64,000 nucleotides of DNA from Bacteroidota bacterium (GTDB lineage Bacteria > Bacteroidota > Ignavibacteria > Kryptoniales > JAKASW01): positions 1-64,000 of the forward strand of contig JAMCQL010000056.1 of NCBI GenBank assembly GCA_023381615.1. Direction: 5' to 3'. The position numbers were made by a program, and so were the translations under genes. Positions within the stretch are counted from its first letter, which is position 1; every line of letters starts with the position of its first letter. The notes under the pieces were generated by a model. That model saw only the letters and a list, made by a program, of their open reading frames with translations. It was not told the DNA's origin and searched no databases. Positions 18,442 to 27,275 of the stretch are shown here, piece by piece.

Positions 18442-21400
18442 ACAAGGAACAAGCGCGAGATTTTGTAAGGCAAACCTTTACTCAAGCTTTCGACAAAGCT
18501 CGCTTCCTCGACTTCACGAAGAACCTTGTAAACCATCTCGATGAATCGAAAGCTGCCCCGATGCAAGTGCCGAATGCATTCAAGGCTCACATCCGCAGCT
18601 GCACGAGGCTTGGAACGTACAGATCGCCGCGGGGTGAGTTGGCAGACGTTCTCATCGTAAACACAACCGAGCCAGAAAAGATTGAGCGCACTCGAACCGC
18701 GCTGCGAGACTTTGTGGCGCACAAACTAAAGCGAGAAGAAGATTACAAAGAGGCAGGAATTGTTGCCTTCGTTTCTCCGGACGAACGAAACTGGAGATTT
18801 TCGTATATCAGAATGGAGTATCAATCGAAGCGCAATCCCGATACAGGAAAGATCGTCGCTGAGGAGCGAGTTACACCGGCCCGTCGATTTTCATACATAG
18901 TCGGCGAAGGTGAAAGCTGCCACACGGCGCAGTCTCGTTTCCTCAATCTTCTCCAGGATACAGACCACGATCCGAATCTCTCTGACATTGAAGAAGCCTT
19001 CAGCGTCGAAGTCGTCACAAAAGAGTTCTTCACACAGTACGTAAAGCTGTTTGAAAAGATCGACAACGCATTACAGAGACTGACGAAGAGAGACAAAACT
19101 GTAAGTGATGAGTTCAAGGCAAGAGTCATTACCACCGTTGACTTTGCAAAGAAGCTCATGGGCCAAATCGTCTTCCTATACTTCCTGCAGAAGAAAGGCT
19201 GGCTTGGCGTTGACAAAGGCAAAGAGTGGGGAACAGGTCCGCGAAGTTTCTTGAGACAGTTAGTGGAACAGGCTTCCAGCCGGTCTCCGTCAGTCAATAT
19301 CTTCAACGACCTGCTCGAACCCCTCTTTTACGATACCTTGGCAACCGACCGCGGCCACGAGGCATGGTGCAAGCAATTCAGTTGTCGAATTCCATTTCTT
19401 AACGGCGGACTTTTTGAGCCAGTCGCCAATTATGATTGGCAAAAGACCGACATCGCTTTGCCGAATCAGCTTTTCACAAACGATGAATATATCGAGGTCG
19501 GAGTCACGGGTACCGGTGTACTCGATGTGTTTGACCGCTACAACTTCACGGTCAACGAAGCCGAGCCGTTAGAGACCGAAGTAGCAATAGATCCTGAAAT
19601 GCTTGGAAAGGTCTTTGAAAATCTCATTGAGGAGAATCGCCGAAAAGGATTGGGTGCTTACTACACTCCCCGTGAGATTGTCCACTACATGTGCCAGGAA
19701 AGCCTCATCAATTATTTGGACAACGCGCTGAATGTAACTCAAGCTTCCAGCTTGAACAGCAGTAGTAGCAGCAACGCTTCCAGCTTGCCAAATACTTACG
19801 GCCATGATGGACTTTCTACCGGATTCTTTGATCCATTTGCATCCGTCGAAATCTCGCGACGCAATCTTCCGCATTGGCGGCAAGGTGGAGTGACGTACTT
19901 CGTAACATTCCGCCTTGCGGACTCTCTGCCGCAGGAGAAGCTCGAACAGCTCAGGATCGAACGAGAGAAATGGCTTAAGACTCACCACGAACCACTTTCA
20001 AACGCAGATAAGCAAGAATACTGGCGTCTATTTTCCAAAAAAGTCGAAGACTGGTTAGATGCGGGCATCGGGTCATGTGTTCTTCGTGACCCCAAAGTGG
20101 CGAAGATTGTGGCCGATGCGCTCCAACATTTCGATGGGGAACGTTACAAACTCGGCGAATGGGTTGTAATGCCGAATCATGTCCACCTGCTAGTTACGCC
20201 TAAGAATGGCCATGAGTTGACTGACATCCTCCACAGCTGGAAATCATTTACAGCCAACGAAATTAATGAACTCACAGGAGCGTCCGGCGCTTTCTGGCAG
20301 CATGAATCCTATGATCATATCGTCCGGAGTCAGGAGGAGCTTGAGCGGATCGAGCAGTACATTCGCGACAATCCGAGGAAAGCCGGAATAACTGTTGCGC
20401 AAGCTTCCAGCTTGGCAGGGACATCCGCTTCCAGCTTGAGACACGACCACGACCATGATGGTCGTTCTACTGGTCGTGCTACCGTTCCTCGCGAAGACAT
20501 CGAAACCTTTGTTCATCTTGGTGAGCAAATATCTCACTACGAATCGGTGAAGACAGCTTACGACATCAAGATGCCGAAAAGCATAAGGGAGAAAGCAAAA
20601 CTCATCGATGAGAAATTGAACGACATAACTGTCTGCGATCCCGCCGTTGGCTCCGGAGCGTTTCTTGTTATGATGATGGTGGAGATTGTCCGAGCGCGGC
20701 TTGCACTCACGCCATACTTCACTGATGTGAACGAGCGGACCCCCTATCACTTCAAGCGCCACGCGATACTCAATTCTCTCTACGGAGTTGACATCGATGC
20801 TGGTGCTGTTGAGATAGCGAAACTGCGTCTATGGCTATCACTCGTGGTGGACGAGGAAGACGTTAAGCAAATCAAGCCTCTCCCGAATCTCGATTACAGA
20901 GTTGTCGAAGGAAACTCGCTGATCGGACTTCCTGATGATGTGCTGCGAGATGCGCAGATCGAAAGTGAACTCGAACGCCTTAGAAAAAAGTTGGGCGATG
21001 AAACGGACAACGAGAGGAAAAGGGAATATCGCGAGGAAATCAAAAAGAGGGTGCAGCCGCTCTTAGATTCTGCAGAGCACTACGCTGGTTACAAAGTCAA
21101 CTTCGACTTCGGACTCTTTTTCAGCGAGGTGTTCCATGGTAAGGACGGGTTCGATATCGTTTTGGCGAATCCGCCCTATGTTCAAATCACCAAGGACAGA
21201 TTTCCGAAGCACGAAATTGAGGCATTTAAACGATTCAACGTTTACTGCTACAAGGCTGACCTTTATGAACTCTTTCTCGAAAGAACGGTTTATTTGCTTG
21301 GTCTACATGGTGTTGCTTCCTACATTACCCCAGTCGTGTGGCTCACCCTTCAGAATTGCGAACCCCTACGTAAACTACTTTTGAATAAAACTTCCATCAT

Positions 21401-22298
21401 TGAGATACGCGTCTGGGGAGACGGCGTTTTTGAAAACGCGGTTGTAAGTACTCAAACGGTTTTTTTTACAACGAACAAATTCAATCCAAAGATAAAGATA
21501 CGAACAGATTCGGGCGATAAATGGCTCGCGTTAGAACAAGTTCGGGGAAGCCATGAGTTACGAATTGACTTCCAAGGTACTGACAGCGAAGAGAGACTGT
21601 TAAGAAAAATAGAAGATAAGTGTAAGACGTTGGGGTCGCTCTGTGAAGTGTCCCAGGGCATTACACCCTACGACAAATACCGTGGCCATGATTCGAAGCT
21701 CATTTCTTCTCGTGGTTTCCACTCGAAGAAGAAGGTTAATAAAACATACGGTCCATGGATTGACGGCAGAGACATTACTCGGTACAAACTATTCTGGCGC
21801 GGCGAATGGCTATCCTATGGAGATTGGCTGGGAGCTCCACGGGAAGCCCGCTTTTTTACGAGTGACAAACTGCTCTGCCGCGAAGTCCCTGGCCCTGGCA
21901 AGCGAATTCAGGCCACGTTTCACTCGGGAACTATTTATTGCGGTCACGCAATTAGCCCCGTAATCGGCAGGACAGAAAAACAAGCGAACCTGAAATTCCT
22001 ACTGGGTCTCATCAATTCGACGTTGGTCAGTTGGTATGCAGGGTTACGATGTCCAAACTTTGCAAAGGACGTATTTCCAAAGCTCAATCCCAGCGACATC
22101 AAACAGATTCCCGTTCCCATTGCATCATCCGAAAAGCAAAAGCGAGTAGAACGCTTAGTCGACCATATTCTCACCACGAGGCGGCGCAACGCCGATGCCG
22201 ATACAAGCGCCATTGAGCGCGAGATCGACCAGCTTGTGTACCAGCTTTATGGTTTGACGGAAGAGGAGATAAAGATCGTGGAGGGAAAGGCTACGTGA
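18438..22298 (+). CDS. Eco57I-type adenine methyltransferase (restriction-like) with an inserted RAYT domain
   Basis: Large N6-adenine methyltransferase working with the upstream helicase, either to mark host DNA or as part of a type IIG-like enzyme. GTG18438 overlaps the helicase stop. Residues 1-430 are the N-terminal region ending in LGAYYTPREIVHYMCQES, typical of this family. Residues about 435-683 are a foreign block carrying a complete REP-associated tyrosine transposase. Methyltransferase sequence then resumes with motif I TVCDPAVGSGAF (about 732-743) and motif IV VLANPPYVQ (about 908-916), a target-recognition region and the tail EIDQLVYQLYGLTEEEIKI. Without the insert the protein would be about 1,040-1,065 residues. 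The frame is open throughout. Whether the insert is tolerated, spliced around or inactivating cannot be told from sequence. Confidence 0.9.
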   Translation: MNKEQARDFVRQTFTQAFDKARFLDFTKNLVNHLDESKAAPMQVPNAFKAHIRSCTRLGTYRSPRGELADVLIVNTTEPEKIERTRTALRDFVAHKLKREEDYKEAGIVAFVSPDERNWRFSYIRMEYQSKRNPDTGKIVAEERVTPARRFSYIVGEGESCHTAQSRFLNLLQDTDHDPNLSDIEEAFSVEVVTKEFFTQYVKLFEKIDNALQRLTKRDKTVSDEFKARVITTVDFAKKLMGQIVFLYFLQKKGWLGVDKGKEWGTGPRSFLRQLVEQASSRSPSVNIFNDLLEPLFYDTLATDRGHEAWCKQFSCRIPFLNGGLFEPVANYDWQKTDIALPNQLFTNDEYIEVGVTGTGVLDVFDRYNFTVNEAEPLETEVAIDPEMLGKVFENLIEENRRKGLGAYYTPREIVHYMCQESLINYLDNALNVTQASSLNSSSSSNASSLPNTYGHDGLSTGFFDPFASVEISRRNLPHWRQGGVTYFVTFRLADSLPQEKLEQLRIEREKWLKTHHEPLSNADKQEYWRLFSKKVEDWLDAGIGSCVLRDPKVAKIVADALQHFDGERYKLGEWVVMPNHVHLLVTPKNGHELTDILHSWKSFTANEINELTGASGAFWQHESYDHIVRSQEELERIEQYIRDNPRKAGITVAQASSLAGTSASSLRHDHDHDGRSTGRATVPREDIETFVHLGEQISHYESVKTAYDIKMPKSIREKAKLIDEKLNDITVCDPAVGSGAFLVMMMVEIVRARLALTPYFTDVNERTPYHFKRHAILNSLYGVDIDAGAVEIAKLRLWLSLVVDEEDVKQIKPLPNLDYRVVEGNSLIGLPDDVLRDAQIESELERLRKKLGDETDNERKREYREEIKKRVQPLLDSAEHYAGYKVNFDFGLFFSEVFHGKDGFDIVLANPPYVQITKDRFPKHEIEAFKRFNVYCYKADLYELFLERTVYLLGLHGVASYITPVVWLTLQNCEPLRKLLLNKTSIIEIRVWGDGVFENAVVSTQTVFFTTNKFNPKIKIRTDSGDKWLALEQVRGSHELRIDFQGTDSEERLLRKIEDKCKTLGSLCEVSQGITPYDKYRGHDSKLISSRGFHSKKKVNKTYGPWIDGRDITRYKLFWRGEWLSYGDWLGAPREARFFTSDKLLCREVPGPGKRIQATFHSGTIYCGHAISPVIGRTEKQANLKFLLGLINSTLVSWYAGLRCPNFAKDVFPKLNPSDIKQIPVPIASSEKQKRVERLVDHILTTRRRNADADTSAIEREIDQLVYQLYGLTEEEIKIVEGKAT
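19740..20476 (+). mobile_element. RAYT (Y1_Tnp) element in frame inside the methyltransferase
   Basis: A REP-associated tyrosine transposase of about 190 residues (19828-20394). It shows TYFVTFRLADSLP, the HUH pair in MPNHVHLLV and the candidate nucleophile Tyr in HESYDHIVR; EQYIRDNPRKAGI closes the domain. It is flanked by related direct repeats, 19740-19822 and 20400-20476. Each contains CAAGCTTCCAGCTTG, then CGCTTCCAGCTTG, then CCATGATGG. The first landmarks are 660 bases apart and the others 651, all multiples of three, so recombination between repeats would restore an uninterrupted methyltransferase. All catalytic residues expected for this family are present. No in-frame ATG opens the domain, so it is probably made only as a fusion. 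Confidence 0.92.
22221..22290 (+). repeat. Methyltransferase-tail repeat, reference copy 1
   Basis: This is the genuine 3' end of the methyltransferase gene, encoding EIDQLVYQLYGLTEEEIKI and then VEGK. Its last bases GGAGGGAAAG double as a ribosome site for the next gene, whose GTG overlaps the stop (GTGA at 22295). Seven further full or partial copies follow, each in front of another accessory gene. Confidence 0.95.
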
Positions 22299-23095
22299 CC
22301 AGAATACAGAAATTGCTTGAGATTGACGAGAGAATATTTTCTACCATAGACTCACGAATGGAGGAAGTGCAGCAATCGTTAACGAGGACTGATGAACCTC
22401 ACATTGCACTATATTTGATTTGGCGGTTTGCGGTTAAGATAGGAGGCATGAAAGAATCAACGAAAATGCTTTTCACGGAAGGGGATCCATATTCAGCCCG
22501 CATCCTAGCTCGTTCTATCATCGATCATTACTATAAGCTGCTGTACTTCTGTATCAGGCACTCCACTGAAAAGAATGACGATGTGGCCGATGAGTACCTT
22601 ACTTATTGTGATATAAGCGAGTATTTAGAATACTATAAGCCTCTTGACAGCAAAAGCACCAAAGAGAAGGAAGAGCAAGACAAGGCTTGGAATCTACTAT
22701 TACAGATGAATCCAGATTTGGGTAATGCAGATCGGAATAAATCGATCACTATCTCGAAGAAATTTCGGCTGAGAGAGATCGCACGATACGTCGATTCTGT
22801 TCTTCCAAAAGGTGCTGGGAACAAAACTCTCTCCAAGGAGAAAGACATTGTTCCAACATACTCTTTTCTTTCAAGTTTTGTTCACGGTGGAGCGTTTGCT
22901 GAGAAATACTATTCACCGCTTCGATCAAAGGATCAAAATGTTGAGGAAGATGATTATACCATACTTCATGAATCAATAGGGTACTCTTACAGTGCAATTG
23001 AGCTAATGTTTATGAGCTTTGCATTAACTGATGAGAAATTGTTTACATACGCCACTGACCTGAAAAATGAGATGATCGCGCTAGTTGATCCATGA
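22295..23095 (+). CDS. Accessory protein, DUF5677-like, cassette 1
   Basis: A soluble, mostly helical 266-residue protein. The core ARSIIDHYYKLLYF and the later SFVHGGAF with a helical end resemble the DUF5677 family, which has helix-rich proteins of unknown function with conserved Arg and His; this assignment is from pattern memory only. GTG22295 overlaps the methyltransferase stop. The gene ends 65 bases before the next cassette, in a spacer that holds tail copy 2. A role accessory to defence is inferred from position alone. Confidence 0.6.
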   Translation: MTRIQKLLEIDERIFSTIDSRMEEVQQSLTRTDEPHIALYLIWRFAVKIGGMKESTKMLFTEGDPYSARILARSIIDHYYKLLYFCIRHSTEKNDDVADEYLTYCDISEYLEYYKPLDSKSTKEKEEQDKAWNLLLQMNPDLGNADRNKSITISKKFRLREIARYVDSVLPKGAGNKTLSKEKDIVPTYSFLSSFVHGGAFAEKYYSPLRSKDQNVEEDDYTILHESIGYSYSAIELMFMSFALTDEKLFTYATDLKNEMIALVDP

Positions 23096-23110
23096 CCGGA
23101 TACTATGCAT

Positions 23111-23160
23111 GAACTTAGTGAGCTGACTGAAGAGGAGATAAAGATCGGGGAGGGAAAAGA
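23111..23160 (+). repeat. Methyltransferase-tail repeat, copy 2 (partial)
   Basis: Encodes ELSELTEEEIKIGEGKE and stops; it matches the last two thirds of the tail. AGGGAAAAG again serves as ribosome site, and the stop overlaps ATG23161 as ATGA. Confidence 0.9.
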
Positions 23161-24064
23161 ATGAATTCGACTCCCATCAAGAGAAGGGTCAACCACTACG
23201 TGCCAAAGTTCTACCTAAACGAATTTGCAGATCCAAATGATAAATCCAAAGAACCTCGCTTTTGGTGCTATGATACTGAGAACCAAACACTAAGAAAGAT
23301 TGCCACATCAAAAGTTGCAAAGATAAAAAACTACTATCGTCTATACGATAATGGTGTGATCCATGATGCTTTAGATGATGCGTTATGCCACTTTGAAAGT
23401 GAGGCGGCACCAATTTTTAGAAGGCTAAGAGATGAAACCTTAGAATTTAATGATGTGCATCTGCGTTATCAATTTGGGCGTTTTGTTTGCTTTCTTCTCG
23501 TGAGAACACCTCAATTCCAACAGCACACAAGACTCCACTTTCAAAACCAGGCGAAATCCCGCCTGATAGAGCATTTGAGTAAGGATAATAATCTCGAAAA
23601 AGCGGTTGCTGAGTTAAATAAAAAGGGGAGCGGAGGATTTACCGAACGAGAGTTCATAGAGGGGTTCAATAAGTTGAAGATCAATCTTCATCCTGGTCCG
23701 TTTCAGCTCGTTTTGCTCAAATCTGCCCAGCGCATGATCTTGCATTTTTTGTAAAATGAAGTGGGCCTTTCTAATATCTGAGCCGGCATTCCCTTACATA
23801 ACCTCAGATGCCCCAGTCTCTATTTATGATCCGGACCAGACTGATCCATCCATTTGGTATGGGTATGAAAAGCGAAGGGCGCGATTCATTTTCCCAATCA
23901 ATCGAAACCTTTGTTTGGAGGCAACGTGGGCCGGAAAAGAAGGATATTTCCACGTAGATAGGGATGCCGTTTTTGAGACAAACGCACTTATAGCGTCTCA
24001 CGCTTTGAGGTACGTGTTCTCACCTACTCAATATCCTATGAGTGTCAGAGTTGCGACTTTTTGA
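23161..24064 (+). pseudogene. DUF4238 protein split by a one-base frameshift, cassette 2
   Basis: The first frame (23161-23754) starts with RVNHYVPKFYLNEFAD, the N-terminal signature of DUF4238 proteins, which are of unknown function and often found near defence genes. It ends in a run of six T at about 23745-23750. The next frame (23756-24064) continues with MKWAFLISEPAFPYITSDAPV, the normal DUF4238 C-terminal half. Removing one T joins both halves into about 300 residues. The break is therefore a homopolymer insertion: a real mutation, a slippage site or an assembly error. Confidence 0.8.
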
Positions 24065-24108
24065 AAATGCGGAGACAACCCTTGGGGGCAGATGAAAACT
24101 CGAACAGC

Positions 24109-24232
24109 GAGGTCGACAAGCTTCTGTACCAGCTTGCAGTGAATCCCTCCCTTGGCGGGAGCTTGACGGAGGAGGAGATTCGGCCTGAGGCTGATGCGCC
24201 TCTGGCGCAAAAGATCGTGGAGGGGAAAGCAT
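24109..24232 (+). repeat. Methyltransferase-tail repeat, copy 3, with two in-frame hairpin inserts
   Basis: Tail segments VDKLLYQL, SLTEEEI and KIVEGKA are separated by two inserts, about 24136-24162 (CTCCCTTGGCGGGAG core) and about 24181-24210 (CAGAGGCGCA-type symmetry). The frame stays open through both. AGGGGAAAG precedes ATG24231, which overlaps the stop as ATGA. Confidence 0.85.
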
Positions 24233-24818
24233 GACCGACACATTCCTTGCCTGTGCGACAATTTGGGAGTTGCTCTCTAAAGTGGGCATTGCGAATTGGA
24301 TTGCCGTCAGCGCACTATTGTTCTCTGTTTTGACCTTTATCTTCAGCCGCAGGTTCCAGCGAAAAATAATTCGACTGGAAAAGGAATCAATTTGGTTCAG
24401 GCATTTGGTGGTTGAACCGCACTTCCAAGACATAGAGAATTTCTACCGGCAAGCAGCTGGCATACTTGTTCAAGTAAAAGACCAAATTAACAGGCATTTC
24501 GAGGCTGGCAAACGCAGCGAGGACCTTGAGCCATCACTACGCCCACAAATAGTTCTGGAGAGGCTCGCTGACTGTGTCAACGACTTTGGTGCTCGATTCC
24601 TCAACATTGTCCAAGCCGTGCAACCGAAATGCGCCGAAAAACTGGAGGCCATACTAGAAGAATTACGACGGAAGGCTGGGGAGCATCTGGATAACCTTGT
24701 CAACGGAGGGAAACCAATTCGTAACACATATCTGTTGCAATTGCTCGCCAAGAGTCGAATTGAATTTATCCATGTACTTTATGAACATGAAACGAAATAT
24801 TTAGAAAGACAACTGTGA
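24231..24818 (+). CDS. Hypothetical single-pass membrane protein, cassette 3
   Basis: 195 residues. One N-terminal transmembrane helix (about residues 20-40, ANWIAVSALLFSVLTFIF) is followed by basic residues and a long cytoplasmic helical or coiled-coil region rich in Arg, Glu and Lys. No family is recognised. The start ATG overlaps the stop of tail copy 3. The membrane topology would suit an effector or sensor of a defence system, but that is only a guess from position. Confidence 0.6.
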   Translation: MTDTFLACATIWELLSKVGIANWIAVSALLFSVLTFIFSRRFQRKIIRLEKESIWFRHLVVEPHFQDIENFYRQAAGILVQVKDQINRHFEAGKRSEDLEPSLRPQIVLERLADCVNDFGARFLNIVQAVQPKCAEKLEAILEELRRKAGEHLDNLVNGGKPIRNTYLLQLLAKSRIEFIHVLYEHETKYLERQL

Positions 24819-24914
24819 CTTTGTCGATAAGTCCAGACGGTCACCACACAATGAAAAGCAAAGGCAATTAGGTTGGATACCAACTTGGCGAAAAAGTTCA
24901 TCGTTACGATTCGC

Positions 24915-25059
24915 GAGATCGACCAGCTTGTGTACCAGCTTGTCCCGAGGGGACTCCTTTGGAGGAGTTTATCCCGCCCTTGGCGGGAGCTTGACGCCTG
25001 CCCGCCGAAGCGAAGTGCAGGCGGGGAAGAAGAGATAAAGAACGTGGAGGGAAAAGAAG
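24915..25059 (+). repeat. Methyltransferase-tail repeat, copy 4, with hairpin inserts
   Basis: Begins EIDQLVYQL exactly as in the methyltransferase. It is then interrupted by GTCCCGAGGGGACTCC-type, CCCGCCCTTGGCGGG and CCTGCCCGCC/GGCGGG hairpins and resumes EEEIKNVEGKE. The frame is open from 24873 to 25067. GGAGGGAAAAG precedes ATG25060. The stop falls 8 bases into the next gene rather than as ATGA. Confidence 0.88.
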
Positions 25060-25815
25060 ATGCTTGAGCAGCTCATTCCGATCTTCGTTGGTCGCGACAG
25101 TCGCCTCAGAGAACTTGGGGAAGGGATCTTGAAGTTCATTCTGACCTCAATCATGGCGATCGGTTCTTGGAAGACTATGTACCAACCAGCCTTTGACTTG
25201 AAGAGTGCGAATGTGCAGTCATTGATTCAATTCATTTTTACATCCCCTTTTCTTCTTTTGTGTGCATTCTTCATCTTTTATTGGTATCTGTTTTATTCGA
25301 TTCTACCACTTTTCATCTATGGATATTTCTTGCGCATGATGGCGCGGCTATTCTCTCCTGCTTCAAGTAATCGAGCTTCACAAACCAAAGCCCCGAAGCC
25401 GCCATCGAAATTTGGCCTCGCAGTGTTGGGGATTTTCATTAAGTTTGGGATATTATCGAAAACCGACCAAACAATCAGCCTTGGCCCGCTCCTTCCACTT
25501 TTAATGTCGCGAATCAAGAAGACGTTCGCATCTGAGAAGTTGGAGTCACTCAATTCTGAATTCACTTCTCCTTTCGTAACATTTCAGTTCATGATTGTCT
25601 ATTATGGATTCATTTGCCCTTCTTTGTCTGTCCCTTTGTTCTGGACGATCCTCTTCACGCTTTTTGCAATTCCTCTGCTTGTCTCAGGACTTGTAACAGA
25701 ACTCATTGTACGACTTCTCCGACTTCTAGGTGATCAACTGATTCAAATTCTTGAAGCTCAAACGCAGCCAGATAAAGTGGGACAGCCGATCGGAAGGGTA
25801 GGAGGGCAACCGTGA
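25060..25815 (+). CDS. Hypothetical multi-pass membrane protein, cassette 4
   Basis: 251 residues with at least three hydrophobic stretches, around residues 50-95 (SLIQFIFTSPFLLLCAFFIF) and around 175-215, separated by a Lys/Pro-rich loop. No family is recognised. The start is set by tail copy 4 with a good ribosome site. The C-terminus is polar. Downstream, 118 bases carry degenerate sequence and tail copy 5. Confidence 0.6.
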   Translation: MLEQLIPIFVGRDSRLRELGEGILKFILTSIMAIGSWKTMYQPAFDLKSANVQSLIQFIFTSPFLLLCAFFIFYWYLFYSILPLFIYGYFLRMMARLFSPASSNRASQTKAPKPPSKFGLAVLGIFIKFGILSKTDQTISLGPLLPLLMSRIKKTFASEKLESLNSEFTSPFVTFQFMIVYYGFICPSLSVPLFWTILFTLFAIPLLVSGLVTELIVRLLRLLGDQLIQILEAQTQPDKVGQPIGRVGGQP

Positions 25816-25892
25816 TTTGTATGGTCTTGATTACTTCGCCTGCCAGTTTGTTGAAGGGCCAATCTTTCTGCAGAAATAGTCCCGCATCCTCC

Positions 25893-25933
25893 ATGAATTT
25901 GACGGAAGAGGAGACGAAAGCCATGAAGAAAGA
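25893..25933 (+). repeat. Methyltransferase-tail repeat, copy 5 (short, degenerate)
   Basis: Encodes NLTEEETKAMKKE, related to the LTEEEIKI part of the tail, with the stop overlapping ATG25934 as ATGA. It is the most diverged copy; the ribosome site is reduced to AAGAAAG. Confidence 0.6.
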
Positions 25934-27136
25934 ATGAAACTTTCGTCAGATTTTGAAGCGCTGAGGCAACTCGTTTCTCAGAAACCGAGCCATCTTCTCG
26001 ATGAATCTTCCGCGGCAAAGATCTTGTTAGAACGATTTGATACATACTGTGCAGACCTCGCCTCAATTAATGTGAACTCCGTATTGGAGGAATGGAAAAA
26101 CGTGTTTGCTGATCGCGATGTACCATCATTAACCGAAGTAGAACTGAACAGGGGAATTGAGTTGCAGACAACCCTTGAGTGGTACGAGCGATGCGACACC
26201 GAAAGAGTAAAATTGGTCCTTACTTTAGCCGCTTTGACCTTCTTCGTTCAGAACAAAACTCGTAACGAAATACTGAACGAGCTCTCGGCTGCGGAATGGA
26301 TAACTCAGCACGAAGTGTTGACACGATGGGGATGGATGATAAGCCAAAAAATCATGAAAGAAGAGCAGAATGCTGATTTCAATTATTTGTATCAATGTGA
26401 AGTCGGCGAAAGGGATGGTAGGCAAAACTTAGATAGAGAATTTTACACTTTTCTTCATTTTCTTCCGAAGTATTGTGAGCAAACAAAGACAATGTTTCTT
26501 TTCCTCGAAAAAGGGGAATCCCCAGATTTCGTGATCATTGATCAAGGTCAGAATAAAATCGGGATCGAAGTTACAGAAGCTCCGCTCAATGCAACTCACG
26601 CCTACGAACAAAAAGAGAGAGAAAGGTTTTTCATAAATCTTAGGAATCAACTCAGCGATCTTCCTTGCTCCGTCACTTTGCTGGCAAGGCCTGATCCATT
26701 ATGGTCAGGGTTAAACAAGGATTTGGCAAGCCAATTGCCCTCTATGATTTCTGCCATCAAGAGTGCCTTGTCAACTATTCCATCAGAAAACGATCGGCGC
26801 GTCAAAGTGCGAGTGCAAGGATTTGTGTTTAACATTAAACAGAGTGACTCGTTTGAAATGGGGTGGGATTTGAGCGAGCCTGAGTATTATGGTGATTTTC
26901 CAGAGAAATTGTTTTCAACGGCGGTTTCTGCTGCGGTCAAGAAAAAACTGCGCAAGAAGGTACCTGAAATAAGACCATGCATTCTCGTGGTGTACGCGAA
27001 CACTGGTTTGATTGGTGTCCATCATGCTAAAACCGCGTCTTTGATTCGTGCAATCGTTTCTGAGGAGAAAATCTCAACTCATTTCGATCAGGTTTACTTT
27101 TCGACAGATCAAGAATGTATAGGAGTTATCCCATGA
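25934..27136 (+). CDS. Putative nuclease-like protein (PD-(D/E)XK-like motif), cassette 5
   Basis: 400 residues, no firm family. The N-terminal half is helical. Around residues 195-215 the string GESPDFVIIDQGQNKIGIEV has the spacing of a restriction-nuclease core (PD, then a beta strand, then Glu-x-Glu/Thr), although the usual terminal Lys is not in place. A further motif CSVTLLARPDPLW follows. It could be a solitary restriction enzyme or a degenerate relative. The start is set by tail copy 5. The gene is followed by 139 bases containing tail copy 6. Confidence 0.6.
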   Translation: MKLSSDFEALRQLVSQKPSHLLDESSAAKILLERFDTYCADLASINVNSVLEEWKNVFADRDVPSLTEVELNRGIELQTTLEWYERCDTERVKLVLTLAALTFFVQNKTRNEILNELSAAEWITQHEVLTRWGWMISQKIMKEEQNADFNYLYQCEVGERDGRQNLDREFYTFLHFLPKYCEQTKTMFLFLEKGESPDFVIIDQGQNKIGIEVTEAPLNATHAYEQKERERFFINLRNQLSDLPCSVTLLARPDPLWSGLNKDLASQLPSMISAIKSALSTIPSENDRRVKVRVQGFVFNIKQSDSFEMGWDLSEPEYYGDFPEKLFSTAVSAAVKKKLRKKVPEIRPCILVVYANTGLIGVHHAKTASLIRAIVSEEKISTHFDQVYFSTDQECIGVIP

Positions 27137-27152
27137 TGGTCCAAGACCCAAT

Positions 27153-27211
27153 GGCTTATGTACCAGCTTTATGTATATCGGAAGATGAGATAAAGATCGT
27201 TGAGGGGAAAA
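27153..27211 (+). repeat. Methyltransferase-tail repeat, copy 6
   Basis: LMYQLY then a one-base deletion, then GATGAGATAAAGATCGTTGAGGGG. The ribosome-site end leads to ATG27211, which opens only a 13-codon frame, so the gene once placed here seems lost; tcmP starts 65 bases later. Confidence 0.85.
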
Positions 27212-27275
27212 ATGCGCAACAATTCAGTCGCTGAAAATGTTGATTACGTTTAAGTTCAAAGTACGAGGTTAGGGT

